Below, in pieces: positions 1-8,511 of a stretch of DNA of 64,000 nucleotides. This DNA comes from Virgibacillus halodenitrificans JCM 12304 (lineage in GTDB: Bacteria; Bacillota; Bacilli; Bacillales; Amphibacillaceae), in NCBI RefSeq assembly GCF_001310895.1, contig NZ_BAZS01000014.1, forward strand, positions 18,669 through 82,668, in the 5' to 3' direction. Made by a program: the position numbers and the translations under genes. A model generated the notes under the pieces. It made no database searches. It saw nothing but the letters and a program-made list of their open reading frames with translations, and was not told the origin of the DNA. How positions within the stretch are numbered: position 1 is the stretch's first letter; each line of letters starts with the position of its first letter.

Positions 1-301
1 TTGCCAAATGGTTTCTCTTATATGGGCGAAAATAATCTTGTAATTGGTTGGGATGCTCTATATTCTTTTTCAATATCGACGGGATAAGAAATTTTTCGAG
101 CATAAGCCAGCTAGATTCTGTAAATTCTTCAATATATAATGGCCTTTCAGTAGTTACACATTCTCCCCACCCAGATAGATCGCTTTCATTTTTAACCTGT
201 ACAAGGATAAACTCTCTATTCTGCTCAGTGCCAAAACTCGTGGTAAATGGATGCTTCATCTTCATTTTAATTTTATATAAGTTCACTTCTTCAATTATCA
301 T
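1..301 (-). CDS. Enolase-superfamily N-acylamino acid racemase / o-succinylbenzoate synthase-like protein, N-terminal part only
   Basis: The reverse strand reads from ATG at 301 to the window edge with no stop (about 100 residues). A good ribosome site (AAAGGAG, 8 bases away) fixes the start. Visible residues include KHPFTTSFGTEQNREFILVQ and GWGECVT, followed by a W-containing helix region. This is the capping-domain start typical of the MenC2/NAAAR/dipeptide epimerase branch of the enolase superfamily; the catalytic barrel with its lysines lies outside the window. The gene follows the YfcC-type permease by 13 bases, so the two are probably one transcript. Near M20 amidohydrolase genes, an N-acylamino acid or dipeptide racemase role is more likely than menaquinone synthesis, but this is inference from context. 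Confidence 0.75.
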   Translation of the reverse strand, partial: MIIEEVNLYKIKMKMKHPFTTSFGTEQNREFILVQVKNESDLSGWGECVTTERPLYIEEFTESSWLMLEKFLIPSILKKNIEHPNQLQDYFRPYKRNHLA

Positions 302-314
302 ATTCACCGCTCCT

Positions 315-1760
315 TTACATTGGTCCCCAGTTGATTATTACTGCAATAGTTAGATAGATAATTCCAATGGAATACCAAATGAGTACTAATGGTATTGCAA
401 AGCGAATCCATTTCACCCATGGAATACCGGCTATTGCAAGGTTTGCCATTAATACTCCAGATAAAGGTGTAATTATATTTGTAAATCCATCCCCCATAGA
501 ATAAGCTTGAACTGCGACTTGACGGGGGATTTCCATAATATCTGCTAAAGGTGTCATTATAGGCATAACAATTGCTGCTTGCCCACTTCCAGAGGAAACA
601 ATCAAATTAAAAATACCATTTCCGATAAAGAGTGCGATTGCACCCGCTATACTAGAAAAAGAGCCCATTACAACAGACATACCGTGAACAATCGTATCTA
701 GCACCATACTATTTTCCAATATGACAACAATGGATCTTGCCATTCCAATGATTAATGCACCATATACAACGCCTTTACATCCTTTCATAAATTCTAAAAC
801 CATATTATTTGCACCTATTCTGGCTACAATCGCTGTTGCAATTGCTATTGCAATGAATATGGCGGCCATTTCATTAATTGACCAACCGAGCTGAAAAACT
901 CCAAATACATATGTGCCAATTCCAAGCACGAGAACAATAAGTGTAAGAATATGAGTGCGAGTCAAGTTTGGAGATACGTTATCCATGCTTTTCTCATCAT
1001 ATTTTGGAAATCTGTTTTCTTTTAGAATACTTTTTTGAGGATCTTTCTTTACTTTATTTGTATACCAAACAATGTACGTGATGGAAGAAGCTAGAATTGT
1101 TACATAGATAATTAAACGGTAGGCAAGACCTGAGAATAGAGGCAGCTGAGCAATTTGTTGAGCAAAACCTGTTGTAGCTGGATCCAGAAAACCAATGGAG
1201 AAACCAGAATATGCGCCTAAATAAATGATAGCAACACCAACTATGGCATCAATTTTCATTGCTCTGGCTAAAACAATCCCAATAGGTATAAATGCAATTA
1301 CTGCATTAACTATTATTCCTAAACCACCAAAAATGGAGAACAATATAGCAACCATTGTTATTAGTAACCATTCTTTATTTTTTGTTTTGTTAATAGTTTT
1401 CATAATCATTGTGTCTATAGCTCCAGTACTCTCAATAACTCCAAATGCCCCTCCAATGATTAATACTAGAAAAATAATTCCGGCTCCTCCAATCAGCCCT
1501 TCCTGGATGGCCCGAAAAACTTCTATAACAGTTGCTGGTTGTTGTTCAATTTGGGCATAGCTTCCTGGAATAACCAAAGATGCACCGCTTTCTGACGTTT
1601 CTCTTTCAAATGATCCTGCTGGAATAAAGTAAGTTAAAATAGCAGCGATCAACAATATACCAAACAAAATGACGTAAGCATCTGGTAACTCCCATTTTTT
1701 CTTCTTTTTTTGGTTATTAGATAGATTTTCTTTATTTTTCTTAGCTACTTCACTATTCAT
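315..1760 (-). CDS. YfcC-family (DcuC/C4-dicarboxylate-type) integral membrane permease
   Basis: The product is 481 residues, with a basic cytoplasmic N terminus (several KN and KKKKK runs, residues 8-22) and then about 11-12 hydrophobic segments. After the first membrane helix comes the YFIPAGSFER loop, typical of the YfcC group; a later SSGSGQAAIVMPIMTPLAD segment is the conserved re-entrant or substrate region of this fold. Family members carry carboxylates or basic amino acids and peptides; the substrate here is unknown. The start is supported by GAGGAGGG 6-7 bases upstream. It is divergent from the RpiR regulator and the M20 amidohydrolase, and co-directional with the racemase gene, so it probably imports an acylated amino acid or dipeptide (inference). 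Confidence 0.8.
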   Translation of the reverse strand: MNSEVAKKNKENLSNNQKKKKKWELPDAYVILFGILLIAAILTYFIPAGSFERETSESGASLVIPGSYAQIEQQPATVIEVFRAIQEGLIGGAGIIFLVLIIGGAFGVIESTGAIDTMIMKTINKTKNKEWLLITMVAILFSIFGGLGIIVNAVIAFIPIGIVLARAMKIDAIVGVAIIYLGAYSGFSIGFLDPATTGFAQQIAQLPLFSGLAYRLIIYVTILASSITYIVWYTNKVKKDPQKSILKENRFPKYDEKSMDNVSPNLTRTHILTLIVLVLGIGTYVFGVFQLGWSINEMAAIFIAIAIATAIVARIGANNMVLEFMKGCKGVVYGALIIGMARSIVVILENSMVLDTIVHGMSVVMGSFSSIAGAIALFIGNGIFNLIVSSGSGQAAIVMPIMTPLADIMEIPRQVAVQAYSMGDGFTNIITPLSGVLMANLAIAGIPWVKWIRFAIPLVLIWYSIGIIYLTIAVIINWGPM

Positions 1761-1800
1761 AATTTCCCTCCTCGTGGTTAATTAATAATTCTAAAAATTA

Positions 1801-1870
1801 AAACTTGAAGCAAATTATAATATAGTTTATACTTCAAATCAATAGCAAATAAAGTTAAAACTTCAAAAAG
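1801..1870 (+). promoter_or_regulatory. Probable rpiR promoter with three evenly spaced ACTTSAAR boxes
   Basis: The sequence shows TTGAAG (1805-1810), a 17-base spacer and TATACT (1828-1833), a plausible sigma-A promoter reading into the RpiR gene. ACTTGAAG (1803-1810), ACTTCAAA (1831-1838) and ACTTCAAA (1860-1867) recur at steps of 28-29 bases, the first in inverted form relative to the other two. They cover the -35, the -10 and the start region, as expected for an autoregulatory operator that also reaches the divergent permease gene. That RpiR binds here is inference. Confidence 0.5.
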
Positions 1871-1880
1871 TGGTGAAAAG

Positions 1881-2701
1881 ATGGAACCAAAGTTTATTCG
1901 AGAAACAAATAAACAATTCGCTTCTATGACAAAAGGATTAAAGAAAGTGGGAGATTCTTTACTTTCCGACTCTAGTCTTTTTGCTATATACCTGCTAAAA
2001 AAGTCGGTGAATTAATTGGTGTAAGTGAAACGACCATATTAAGGTTTTGTACAATGATTGGTTATGTGGGCTATAATGATTTTCAAAAAGACGTACGTAA
2101 TTATATGCTTGCACCAAATAAGTGGGCAGGTGAGAAAGGAGAGAGAGATAGTACTTTTGCAGAGCGGATGCAACTAGACATAAGCAATCTTCATTATACT
2201 GTTGAAAATTTGGATAATGAATTGCTTGATAATGTGGTAGATACTTTAATTAACAGTTCTAAAATCATTGTTGCAGGATATTATCAGTCATTTTCATATG
2301 CACATTGGCTTTCGTTTAATCTTAGTTACATACTTCATGATGTTGTGTTATACAGACCAGAGAATGATGCAGGTATGTTGGATATGTTGCCAAAAGAGGC
2401 TTGTATTGTAATCTTTTCTTACTACCGTTATGCACTTGATACTATTCGATTAGCGGAAGAGGCAAAGAGTAAGTCGATAAAGGTGATTGCTATAACGGAT
2501 TCACGCGTATCTCCAATCGCTGAATATGCCGATTTCCTACTACCGATAAATATCAGTAATAAAACACTTATAAATAAAGGCCCTGTAACTATGTCGTTAA
2601 TAAATACGGTGATTATTGAGATAATTGAAAAGGTTAAATCGCGTGGAAAGATTAAGTCAACCTATAAATTTCTTATAAAGGATGGGGAAGATGATGAATA
2701 A
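1881..2701 (+). pseudogene. RpiR/MurR-family transcriptional regulator, interrupted by one frameshift
   Basis: Starting at ATG 1881 the first frame gives 44 codons (N-terminal RpiR HTH start) and stops at 2013. The rest (PAKKVGELIGVSETTILRF, HTH, then GYVGYNDFQKD, then a SIS sugar-binding domain) continues in the next frame from about 1991 to 2701. One extra base in the CC at 1991-1992 would give a normal protein of about 273 residues. The SIS core is visible (IIVAGYYQSFSYAHW, IVIFSYYRYALDTI, VIAITDSRVSPIAEYADFLL). It lies divergent from the permease and overlaps the M20 gene, so it probably controls both. Because nothing else is damaged, a sequencing deletion is as likely as a real mutation. 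An internal ATG at 2054 opens the second frame but would lack half the HTH. Confidence 0.75.
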
Positions 2702-3827
2702 CACGAAGAATAAAATTGAAATGCAAATTGAAAATACGTTTGACTATTTACATAATCATGCAGAAATAAGCTGGGAAGAAGTGGAAACAACAAAATATAT
2801 TGAGAAGATCTTGAAAGAAAGCGGATGTGTTGTTAAAACATTTAATGATTGTACTGGCGTTATTGGTGATCTAGGTAATTTTAATAAAGGGCTGCCAGTC
2901 GTTGCTGTGCGAGCAGATATGGATGCATTATGGCAAGAGGTAGAAGGAAAGTTTCAGGCAAACCATTCATGTGGGCATGATGCACACATGTCTATGGTGC
3001 TCGGATTGTTATGGAAGTTAAAAAAAGAAGGAAATGTTTTAGATAAAATCGCTGTTCGTTTTATTTTTCAGCCAGCCGAAGAAAAGGCTGGAGGAGCGTT
3101 GAAAATGGTAGAAAAAGGAGTGGTGGATGACGTTGATTATTTGTTTGGTGTGCACTTGAGACCTATACAGGAAGCTAAGTTAGGTCATGCCACTCCCGTA
3201 ATTGTACATGGAGCTGCAAAGTCATACGAAGGGATTATTAAAGGCCATGATGCTCACGGAGCGCGTCCGCATTTGAATGAAAATGTTATCGAGGTAGGTG
3301 CTCAAATTGTTAATTTGTTAAAACAAATACACTTAGACCCTCTCGTTCCCCATTCTGTGAAAATGACTAGTTTCAAAGCTGGAGGAAAAAGTACTAATAT
3401 TATTCCAGGAAGTGCTACATTCTCGCTTGATCTAAGGGCGCAAACAAATGAAGAAATGGAGAAATTAGATTCAAAAGTTAATAGCATCATGAAAACAGTT
3501 AGAGAATTATATGGAATTGATATAGAGTTAAATCGTAACAGCGGAATAGCTGCTGCAAAGTTAAATGATGAAGCAACCATGGTAATGAGTAAAGCGATAA
3601 AATGTGTACTTGGAGAAGAAGGTTTAGACAAACCATTAGTAACTCCTGGTGGAGATGATTTTCACTACTATACGATAAAAAGACCTTCCTTGAAAGCGAC
3701 TATGTTAGGGCTTGGTTGTGACTTAAAACCAGGCTTACACCATCCGTATATGACATTTGATAAGAATGCTTTGATAAATGGAACGGAAATTTTATATCAA
3801 GCTGTAAAAAATGTGTATGAATTTTAA
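2691..3827 (+). CDS. M20-family amidohydrolase (N-acyl-amino acid/peptide hydrolase)
   Basis: A zinc-dependent M20D amidohydrolase of about 378 residues that should cleave an N-acyl or peptide bond. Visible motifs are VAVRADMDALWQE, HSCGHDAHMSM (metal ligands and catalytic Asp), FQPAEEKAGGA (catalytic Glu pair), a central dimerisation domain with GHDAHGARPH, and PGGDDFHYYT near the C terminus. Start choice: ATG 2691 has AAAGGA about 8 bases upstream; ATG 2694 is also possible, and an ATG at 2682 falls inside the ribosome site. It overlaps the regulator by about 11 bases, implying translational coupling. The cytoplasmic location fits use of imported acylated amino acids or dipeptides, with the divergent permease as likely importer. 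The substrate is not determinable. Confidence 0.85.
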   Translation: MMNNTKNKIEMQIENTFDYLHNHAEISWEEVETTKYIEKILKESGCVVKTFNDCTGVIGDLGNFNKGLPVVAVRADMDALWQEVEGKFQANHSCGHDAHMSMVLGLLWKLKKEGNVLDKIAVRFIFQPAEEKAGGALKMVEKGVVDDVDYLFGVHLRPIQEAKLGHATPVIVHGAAKSYEGIIKGHDAHGARPHLNENVIEVGAQIVNLLKQIHLDPLVPHSVKMTSFKAGGKSTNIIPGSATFSLDLRAQTNEEMEKLDSKVNSIMKTVRELYGIDIELNRNSGIAAAKLNDEATMVMSKAIKCVLGEEGLDKPLVTPGGDDFHYYTIKRPSLKATMLGLGCDLKPGLHHPYMTFDKNALINGTEILYQAVKNVYEF

Positions 3828-3843
3828 TTTAAGATTTATTAGG

Positions 3844-3869
3844 TAACCGTCTGCTTTGGTGGATGGTTA
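3844..3869 (+). terminator. Weak hairpin after the M20 gene
   Basis: TAACCGTC (3844-3851) can pair with GATGGTTA (3862-3869), with one G-U pair and a 10-base loop, just after the M20 stop. The T-run is poor, so it is only a possible terminator. Confidence 0.3.
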
Positions 3870-3949
3870 TTTAAGTTACGACATGTAGGGTTAGTCTGCT
3901 AATAAGTAGCTTTTTAATATTCCTTACTATTTTAGAGAGGGGGGCCTGT

Positions 3950-4924
3950 CATTCGCGAATTTAGTCGAAAAGGAAACGAGAATAATGGGAGTGTCTTACC
4001 AAGGTGAATTGGTGTGTCATGAGTCGTTAGGTCAACGGATTGTATCTCTATAAAAGCTCCTAGGCAGATTGATACAGTAACAAAGGTTGTTGCTACCTTC
4101 CCCGCTGTTTAAAGGTTTTATAGATAGAGGAGAAATAAGGCTGGATGATCCAGTAGTTTTCTTCCTACCAACCTTTTCACGAAACGAAAAAGAACATATA
4201 AACATTAGGCATTTATTAACTCATATAGCGGGGCTTGAAGCACAACGGGAATTTAATCAGGAAGGCCTAAGGACAGACCAGGTGTTGGAACAAATTTATT
4301 CAGAGTATCCGGAATATGAACCAGTACAAAATTTTATTACACTTTACAAGCTGATAGAGAAGATTGCAATTGAGCTATTTGCAGATTTTGATAACCTGGA
4401 AGTATTTTCTCCGTTGGAAATGATTGATGCTGCATTTATTCCGATTCATGAAACCGAGCGATTTGCGGCAACGGAGTATAGTGAACAGCTTCAGGATTAT
4501 AAACGAGGTATTGTTCATGATGAAAATGCTGCGTCAATGGGAGGAGTGTGAGGTCATGCAGGCTTGTTTTCAACGATCAGGGACTTAACCCATTTTGCGA
4601 CAATGATTGAAAATAATGGAGTATATAAGGGACAGCGTATTTTATCAGAAAGTGTAGTAAGCCTTCCGAACAGAACCATACACCATTTGGTCTGGAATAT
4701 AGGGGACTTGGGTGGGTAGTGAAAAGTCCTGAGCTGTCGTCGTGTGGTGATCTCTTTTCCGCTCAAGCATTTGGCATACAGGATTTGCAGGTATAAGTAT
4801 GTGGTTTGATCCTGAAGCGCAATTACATGTTATCTTATTGACCAATCGCGTACATTATGGGAGTGAACCGCATATAATCAGATTACGCGCCCGCTTGCAT
4901 AATTTGATTCGAGCGAGTTTGTAA
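3950..4924 (+). pseudogene. Decayed paralogue of the AmiE-like serine hydrolase at 45473-46519
   Basis: Translated in pieces this region matches the intact gene at 45473-46519 almost end to end. VSYQGE appears near 3992, IDRGEIRLDDPV near 4120, the central 150 codons are open (4087-4551), and the end RVHYGSEPHIIRLRAR finishes at 4924. Lesions are several: in-frame stops near 4050 and 4110, loss of the stretch that should hold FDLASLTK (so the catalytic SxxK serine is gone), a TGA at 4549-4551 in front of GHAGLFSTI, a frameshift near 4665, and a deletion removing the HTG region near 4775. It cannot make an active enzyme. It is a real relic, in the same orientation as the intact copy 41 kb away. 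Confidence 0.9.
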
Positions 4925-4968
4925 GATAATAGAAATTGATTTAGTAGGAAAACATTCTAATGTAGCTT

Positions 4969-5007
4969 AAAATCCTTGACTGGCATAATGCCTTTCAAGG
5001 ATTTTTT
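4969..5007. terminator. Hairpin terminator between serine-hydrolase relic and lysR
   Basis: AAATCCTTGA and TCAAGGATTT form a 10-bp stem with a 16-base loop followed by a T-run on the plus strand; an A-run on the other side means it may also serve the minus-strand lysR gene. Confidence 0.7.
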
Positions 5008-5078
5008 GTGTTCGTCCTATCTGTTTCCAGTATAAGAAGTGTGCATTCTTCTAACTTGTCCAGTCTATCTACAAGTCA

Positions 5079-5999
5079 TTATGGGATAAACGCTTGAAAG
5101 ATAGGATCTGTTTTTAGTATTTCCAGAATTTGTTCTGTTAAAAAAGGAGAATTTGAATCCTTATTCCATAGCACGGAACTTGAACTGTACAACTCCATAT
5201 TATGAAGTTTTATCGTTTTTAGTTTATTGGACTCTAATAAACCCGCCATATCTGATGGCATTAAAGAAACTCCTAAATTGTTTGCTACGAGATTTGAAAT
5301 CGACAACAATGCGGAACCTGTACAAAGCTTTTTAGGAGAAAAACCAGCCGTCAAACAAGCTTTTTCTAAAAGGAATTGCAATGGATTTGTTTGTTCATCA
5401 CTATAATGAATAAATGTGTCGTTTCTAGCCTCATAGAGGTCTATAGAATCCTTTTTAGCTAGTGGATGGTCTTTAGAAACGATCAATCGCAATGGATATT
5501 TTTTAAACTCAAAAAGACTTAAATTAGTAGTAAGGTATTCTTCTTTATAAATAGGTGTTCGAATAAAAGCAAGATGAAAGTTGTTTTTTTTCATTAATTC
5601 GATTGCTTTTGCTGAACTGGTTTCATGTGTATAAAGATCAACATCTGGAAAGTTTGCTGAAACTTTTATTAATAACTTTGGTATAAAAATACTTGCAGCT
5701 GATGGTACCGTAGCAATTTTAATTTGCGCTTTAGGAATCATTTTTCTAGAGCTCATAAAGTCTACTGTTTTTTCAATTTCATCGAACGAGGATGCCAGCT
5801 TATTAAAGATGTACGATCCTTCTTCTGTTAAAGTCACTTTTCGCGTTGTACGATTTAATAGTTTAAAACCTAGTTTATTCTCTAGTTCAGATATTTGTTG
5901 GCTTAATCCCGGCTGGGAAATGTGTAACGATTTTGAGGCTTCACTGAAACTCAGATATTTAGCAACTTCGATAAAATAACGTATGGTTTGTAGACTCAT
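5079..5999 (-). CDS. LysR-family transcriptional regulator
   Basis: 306 residues, normal LysR length. The winged HTH is at residues 1-60 (SLQTIRYFIEVAKYLSFSEA, then HISQPGLSQQISELENKLG and LLNRTTRKVTLTEEG). The effector-binding domain runs from about 90 to the end, with the typical IATVPSAASIFIPKLL and FIRTPIYKEE strands. The start ATG at 5999 has AAAAGGAG 6 bases upstream. It diverges from the serine hydrolase/peptidase/ABC operon with 170 bases between, the usual LysR arrangement of regulator opposite its target, so it probably senses a peptide or amino-acid-derived compound and controls the operon (inference). A 10-bp inverted repeat lies in the shared promoter region. Confidence 0.9.
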   Translation of the reverse strand: MSLQTIRYFIEVAKYLSFSEASKSLHISQPGLSQQISELENKLGFKLLNRTTRKVTLTEEGSYIFNKLASSFDEIEKTVDFMSSRKMIPKAQIKIATVPSAASIFIPKLLIKVSANFPDVDLYTHETSSAKAIELMKKNNFHLAFIRTPIYKEEYLTTNLSLFEFKKYPLRLIVSKDHPLAKKDSIDLYEARNDTFIHYSDEQTNPLQFLLEKACLTAGFSPKKLCTGSALLSISNLVANNLGVSLMPSDMAGLLESNKLKTIKLHNMELYSSSSVLWNKDSNSPFLTEQILEILKTDPIFQAFIP

Positions 6000-6053
6000 G
6001 GAAGGCTCCTTTTACTTATATAATATCTAGATTAATAACGAATACTTATAACA

Positions 6054-6078
6054 TTATAAAAATTATATATTTTTATAA
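6054..6078. promoter_or_regulatory. Perfect inverted repeat, candidate LysR operator
   Basis: TTATAAAAAT (6054-6063) and ATTTTTATAA (6069-6078) are perfect inverted arms around a 5-base TATAT spacer, located between the divergent lysR and serine hydrolase genes. LysR sites are commonly dyads of this size containing T-N11-A, which this element has. The AT-rich composition lowers its weight. Confidence 0.45.
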
Positions 6079-6169
6079 TTGCAACGTCAATATTATAATG
6101 ATTAAAACTAGAGGCCTTATACAAGTTGTGTAAGTAGGCCAAATCGTATTGTCTTAAGGAGTGCTAACG

Positions 6170-7486
6170 ATGCAAAATAATAGGTGGTCTACATTTGAAT
6201 CCTATGTTAATCATTTAATGTCGGAAAATCATGTAGCTGGTGCTGCTGTAGCTATATCGAAAAATGGAAAGGTTATCTATAAAAATGGTTTCGGATACAG
6301 AGATATAGAGAATAAAAAACCGGTTACCGTAGATACCATTTTTGGTATTGCTTCAATATCTAAGTCCTTTACCGCATTAGCAATTATGAAATTAGAATCA
6401 GAAGGAAAACTATCTGTTGATGATCCAGTAATCAACTATTTGCCAGCGTTCCAACTCAAAACAGAGGATATGTCTAAAATTAAAATCCATCATTTGTTAT
6501 CTCATACAGTAGGAATGCCGCCAATTGAGCGATACCAAAATTTAAACCGCTTTCATGAGCATATCGACTATTTAGCCAAGGTGAATGATTGCCCATTAGG
6601 GAAACCGGGAGAATACTTGAGTTATTGCAATGATCTTTACTTACTACTAGGTGCAATTATTGAGAAGGTAACTGGTCGTTTGTTTAGAAAATATATGATC
6701 GAAGAAATTATCGTTCCGCTAAAAATGCACCGAACTACTTATAGTACAGAAGATATTAATAAATACGATAATGTAACAAAGCAGTATGAATATGAACCAG
6801 CTTCAAACACATTTAAATCACATTGTTTTGAAAACCTTGGTAATTATGAAACGAGTGGCGGATTGCGTTCAAGTGTGATGGATTTAATGAAATATGGAAA
6901 TGTTTATGTGGACGCCTTATCTTCACAGCAAGCAAACATGGAGCACATACAATATCAAAAAATGTGGGAACCAGTTTATCAACTTAGTGAAAATGAATTC
7001 TATGGATATGGAATAAGAACAGAGCATAATTACTTTGGTCATCGATTAGTTAAGCACGGAGGTAGCTTACCAGGGGTAGCATCCTACTTTGGTTTTATAC
7101 CTGAAGAAAAAATAGTGGTAGCGGTCCTAACAAATGTTTCAAAAGGCCCTAAAATAGCGATTTGGAAAGCAGCGCTACATACTGCTTTAGGCATTCCTAT
7201 CGAACAGAAAAAAGAGGAAAGAAACGACTATGTGCTTTCTAATAAAGAAATGCATACATTGATAGGTACCTATGCAACAAACAAGAAAGGTAGCCGAATT
7301 GAAATTCTAGAAGAAAATGGTGTCCTCATGGCTAAAAGCAATGGTGAATTATCTGAGCTTCAAGCTATTGATAACCAAACTTTAGTTAAGAAAGATAGTG
7401 GAGAGAAAGTGAAGTTTTATATAAATAATCAAGGTATTGCTTGGGCAGCATTTAGTAGTTTAAGAATGCTTCCTCGCCGAGAGTAG
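6170..7486 (+). CDS. Serine hydrolase of the beta-lactamase/penicillin-binding class C family
   Basis: 438 residues from ATG 6170, chosen because TAAGGAG ends 8 bases before it. The class C-type active site is present: SISK (residues 62-65, nucleophile serine and lysine), YCN in LSYCNDLYLL near residue 150, and HGGSLPG near 295 (equivalent of KTG). A C-terminal extension of about 95 residues follows the hydrolase domain, with strand-rich DUF3471-like character. No signal peptide is visible, so it should act in the cytoplasm, unlike true beta-lactamases. As the first gene of a peptide-transport operon it is most likely a peptidase or D-aminopeptidase-like esterase rather than a resistance enzyme. 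The exact substrate is unknown. Confidence 0.85.
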   Translation: MQNNRWSTFESYVNHLMSENHVAGAAVAISKNGKVIYKNGFGYRDIENKKPVTVDTIFGIASISKSFTALAIMKLESEGKLSVDDPVINYLPAFQLKTEDMSKIKIHHLLSHTVGMPPIERYQNLNRFHEHIDYLAKVNDCPLGKPGEYLSYCNDLYLLLGAIIEKVTGRLFRKYMIEEIIVPLKMHRTTYSTEDINKYDNVTKQYEYEPASNTFKSHCFENLGNYETSGGLRSSVMDLMKYGNVYVDALSSQQANMEHIQYQKMWEPVYQLSENEFYGYGIRTEHNYFGHRLVKHGGSLPGVASYFGFIPEEKIVVAVLTNVSKGPKIAIWKAALHTALGIPIEQKKEERNDYVLSNKEMHTLIGTYATNKKGSRIEILEENGVLMAKSNGELSELQAIDNQTLVKKDSGEKVKFYINNQGIAWAAFSSLRMLPRRE

Positions 7487-7523
7487 GGTTGTTGGTCTGT
7501 TTAATTTGGAGGTAATATAAAAA

Positions 7524-8486
7524 ATGAATGTTATTGATACGCACTGTGATGCGCTGGTTAAGATGCAGATTGCGAAACGAGAAAGAAACCAACTAGTAAG
7601 TTATAAGCATTCAGAGCAATTAACTACAAATTTAATGGAGTTGCAAAAGGGAAAGGTAATCGTACAGTTTTTTGCAATTTTTATTAAGCCTTATGTACCG
7701 ACAGAAAGAAAATGGGAATATGCGTTGGAACAGATAGAAATTTTTCATTCAGAAATCATTGGAAAGAATCCAAGCATGAAGCACATTAAGCATTGGCAGG
7801 ACATTGATAAATTAAGGGAAGGGGAAATTGGTGCCATTTTAACGTTGGAGGGTGCGGAGCCGATAGGAAATGAACTGGAAAAATTAGAGTATCTGTACCG
7901 CGCTGGCATTCTATTAATTGGTTTAACATGGAATCATGCGAATCTCTGTGGCGATGGTGCTGGAGTACCTAATGCAGGCGGTTTAACTTCATTTGGTAAA
8001 GAGGTTATTAAGCATAATAATAAGCACGGTGTTTTTACAGATGTGTCCCATGCTTCCATAAATGGCTTTTGGGATACAGTGGAAATTGCGGACTACTTAA
8101 TTGCCAGTCATTCTAATGTACGTAGTCTATGTGATCACCCTCGGAACCTGAATGATGATCAAATTAAAAGTATGCTAGATAATAATGGTCTGATCCATGT
8201 TGTCTACAATCCGCCTTTTATACATAAAAAGAATGTCGTCAAAATTTCGGATTTAATTAAACATATTGATTATATCTGTGCATTAGGCGGCGTTAAGAAT
8301 ATAGGTTTCGGTTCAGACTTTGATGGAATAAAAACGTTTGTGAGTAACTTGGAAAGAGCATCACATTACCAAAATTTAATAAATGAATTATTAAAGTATT
8401 ATTCTGAAGATGAAGTAAAAGGGTTTGCATATCAAAACTTTTTACATAACCGACCACGAAACTTCCATACTACGATGAGTGATTAA
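7524..8486 (+). CDS. M19-family (membrane-dipeptidase-type) zinc dipeptidase
   Basis: 320 residues, the usual length of bacterial renal-dipeptidase homologues. Metal-site motifs are visible: IDTHCDALVK at residues 4-13 (HxD), LEGAEPIG near 114 (bridging Glu), DVSHAS near 175, and ASHSNVRSLCDHPRN near 195. GFGSDFDG near 260 is the late Asp motif. M19 enzymes hydrolyse dipeptides, often with a D-residue at the C-terminal position. GGAGG lies about 9 bases before ATG 7524. It lies 37 bases after the serine hydrolase and overlaps the S9 gene region, so it is part of the operon. It should act in the cytoplasm on dipeptides brought in by the downstream transporter; a preference for L-D dipeptides is inferred from the family. 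Confidence 0.88.
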   Translation: MNVIDTHCDALVKMQIAKRERNQLVSYKHSEQLTTNLMELQKGKVIVQFFAIFIKPYVPTERKWEYALEQIEIFHSEIIGKNPSMKHIKHWQDIDKLREGEIGAILTLEGAEPIGNELEKLEYLYRAGILLIGLTWNHANLCGDGAGVPNAGGLTSFGKEVIKHNNKHGVFTDVSHASINGFWDTVEIADYLIASHSNVRSLCDHPRNLNDDQIKSMLDNNGLIHVVYNPPFIHKKNVVKISDLIKHIDYICALGGVKNIGFGSDFDGIKTFVSNLERASHYQNLINELLKYYSEDEVKGFAYQNFLHNRPRNFHTTMSD

Positions 8487-8511
8487 TTTTAAAGTAAATG
8501 AGGTGTTTGAT

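Noticed and set aside
4554..4845. Minus-strand frames opposite the serine hydrolase relic
   Set aside because: Chance openings opposite decayed plus-strand coding sequence that matches the intact hydrolase.
6170..7486. Beta-lactamase conferring antibiotic resistance
   Set aside because: The fold is shared, but there is no export signal, and the gene opens a peptide-transport operon; a peptidase or esterase role is more likely.
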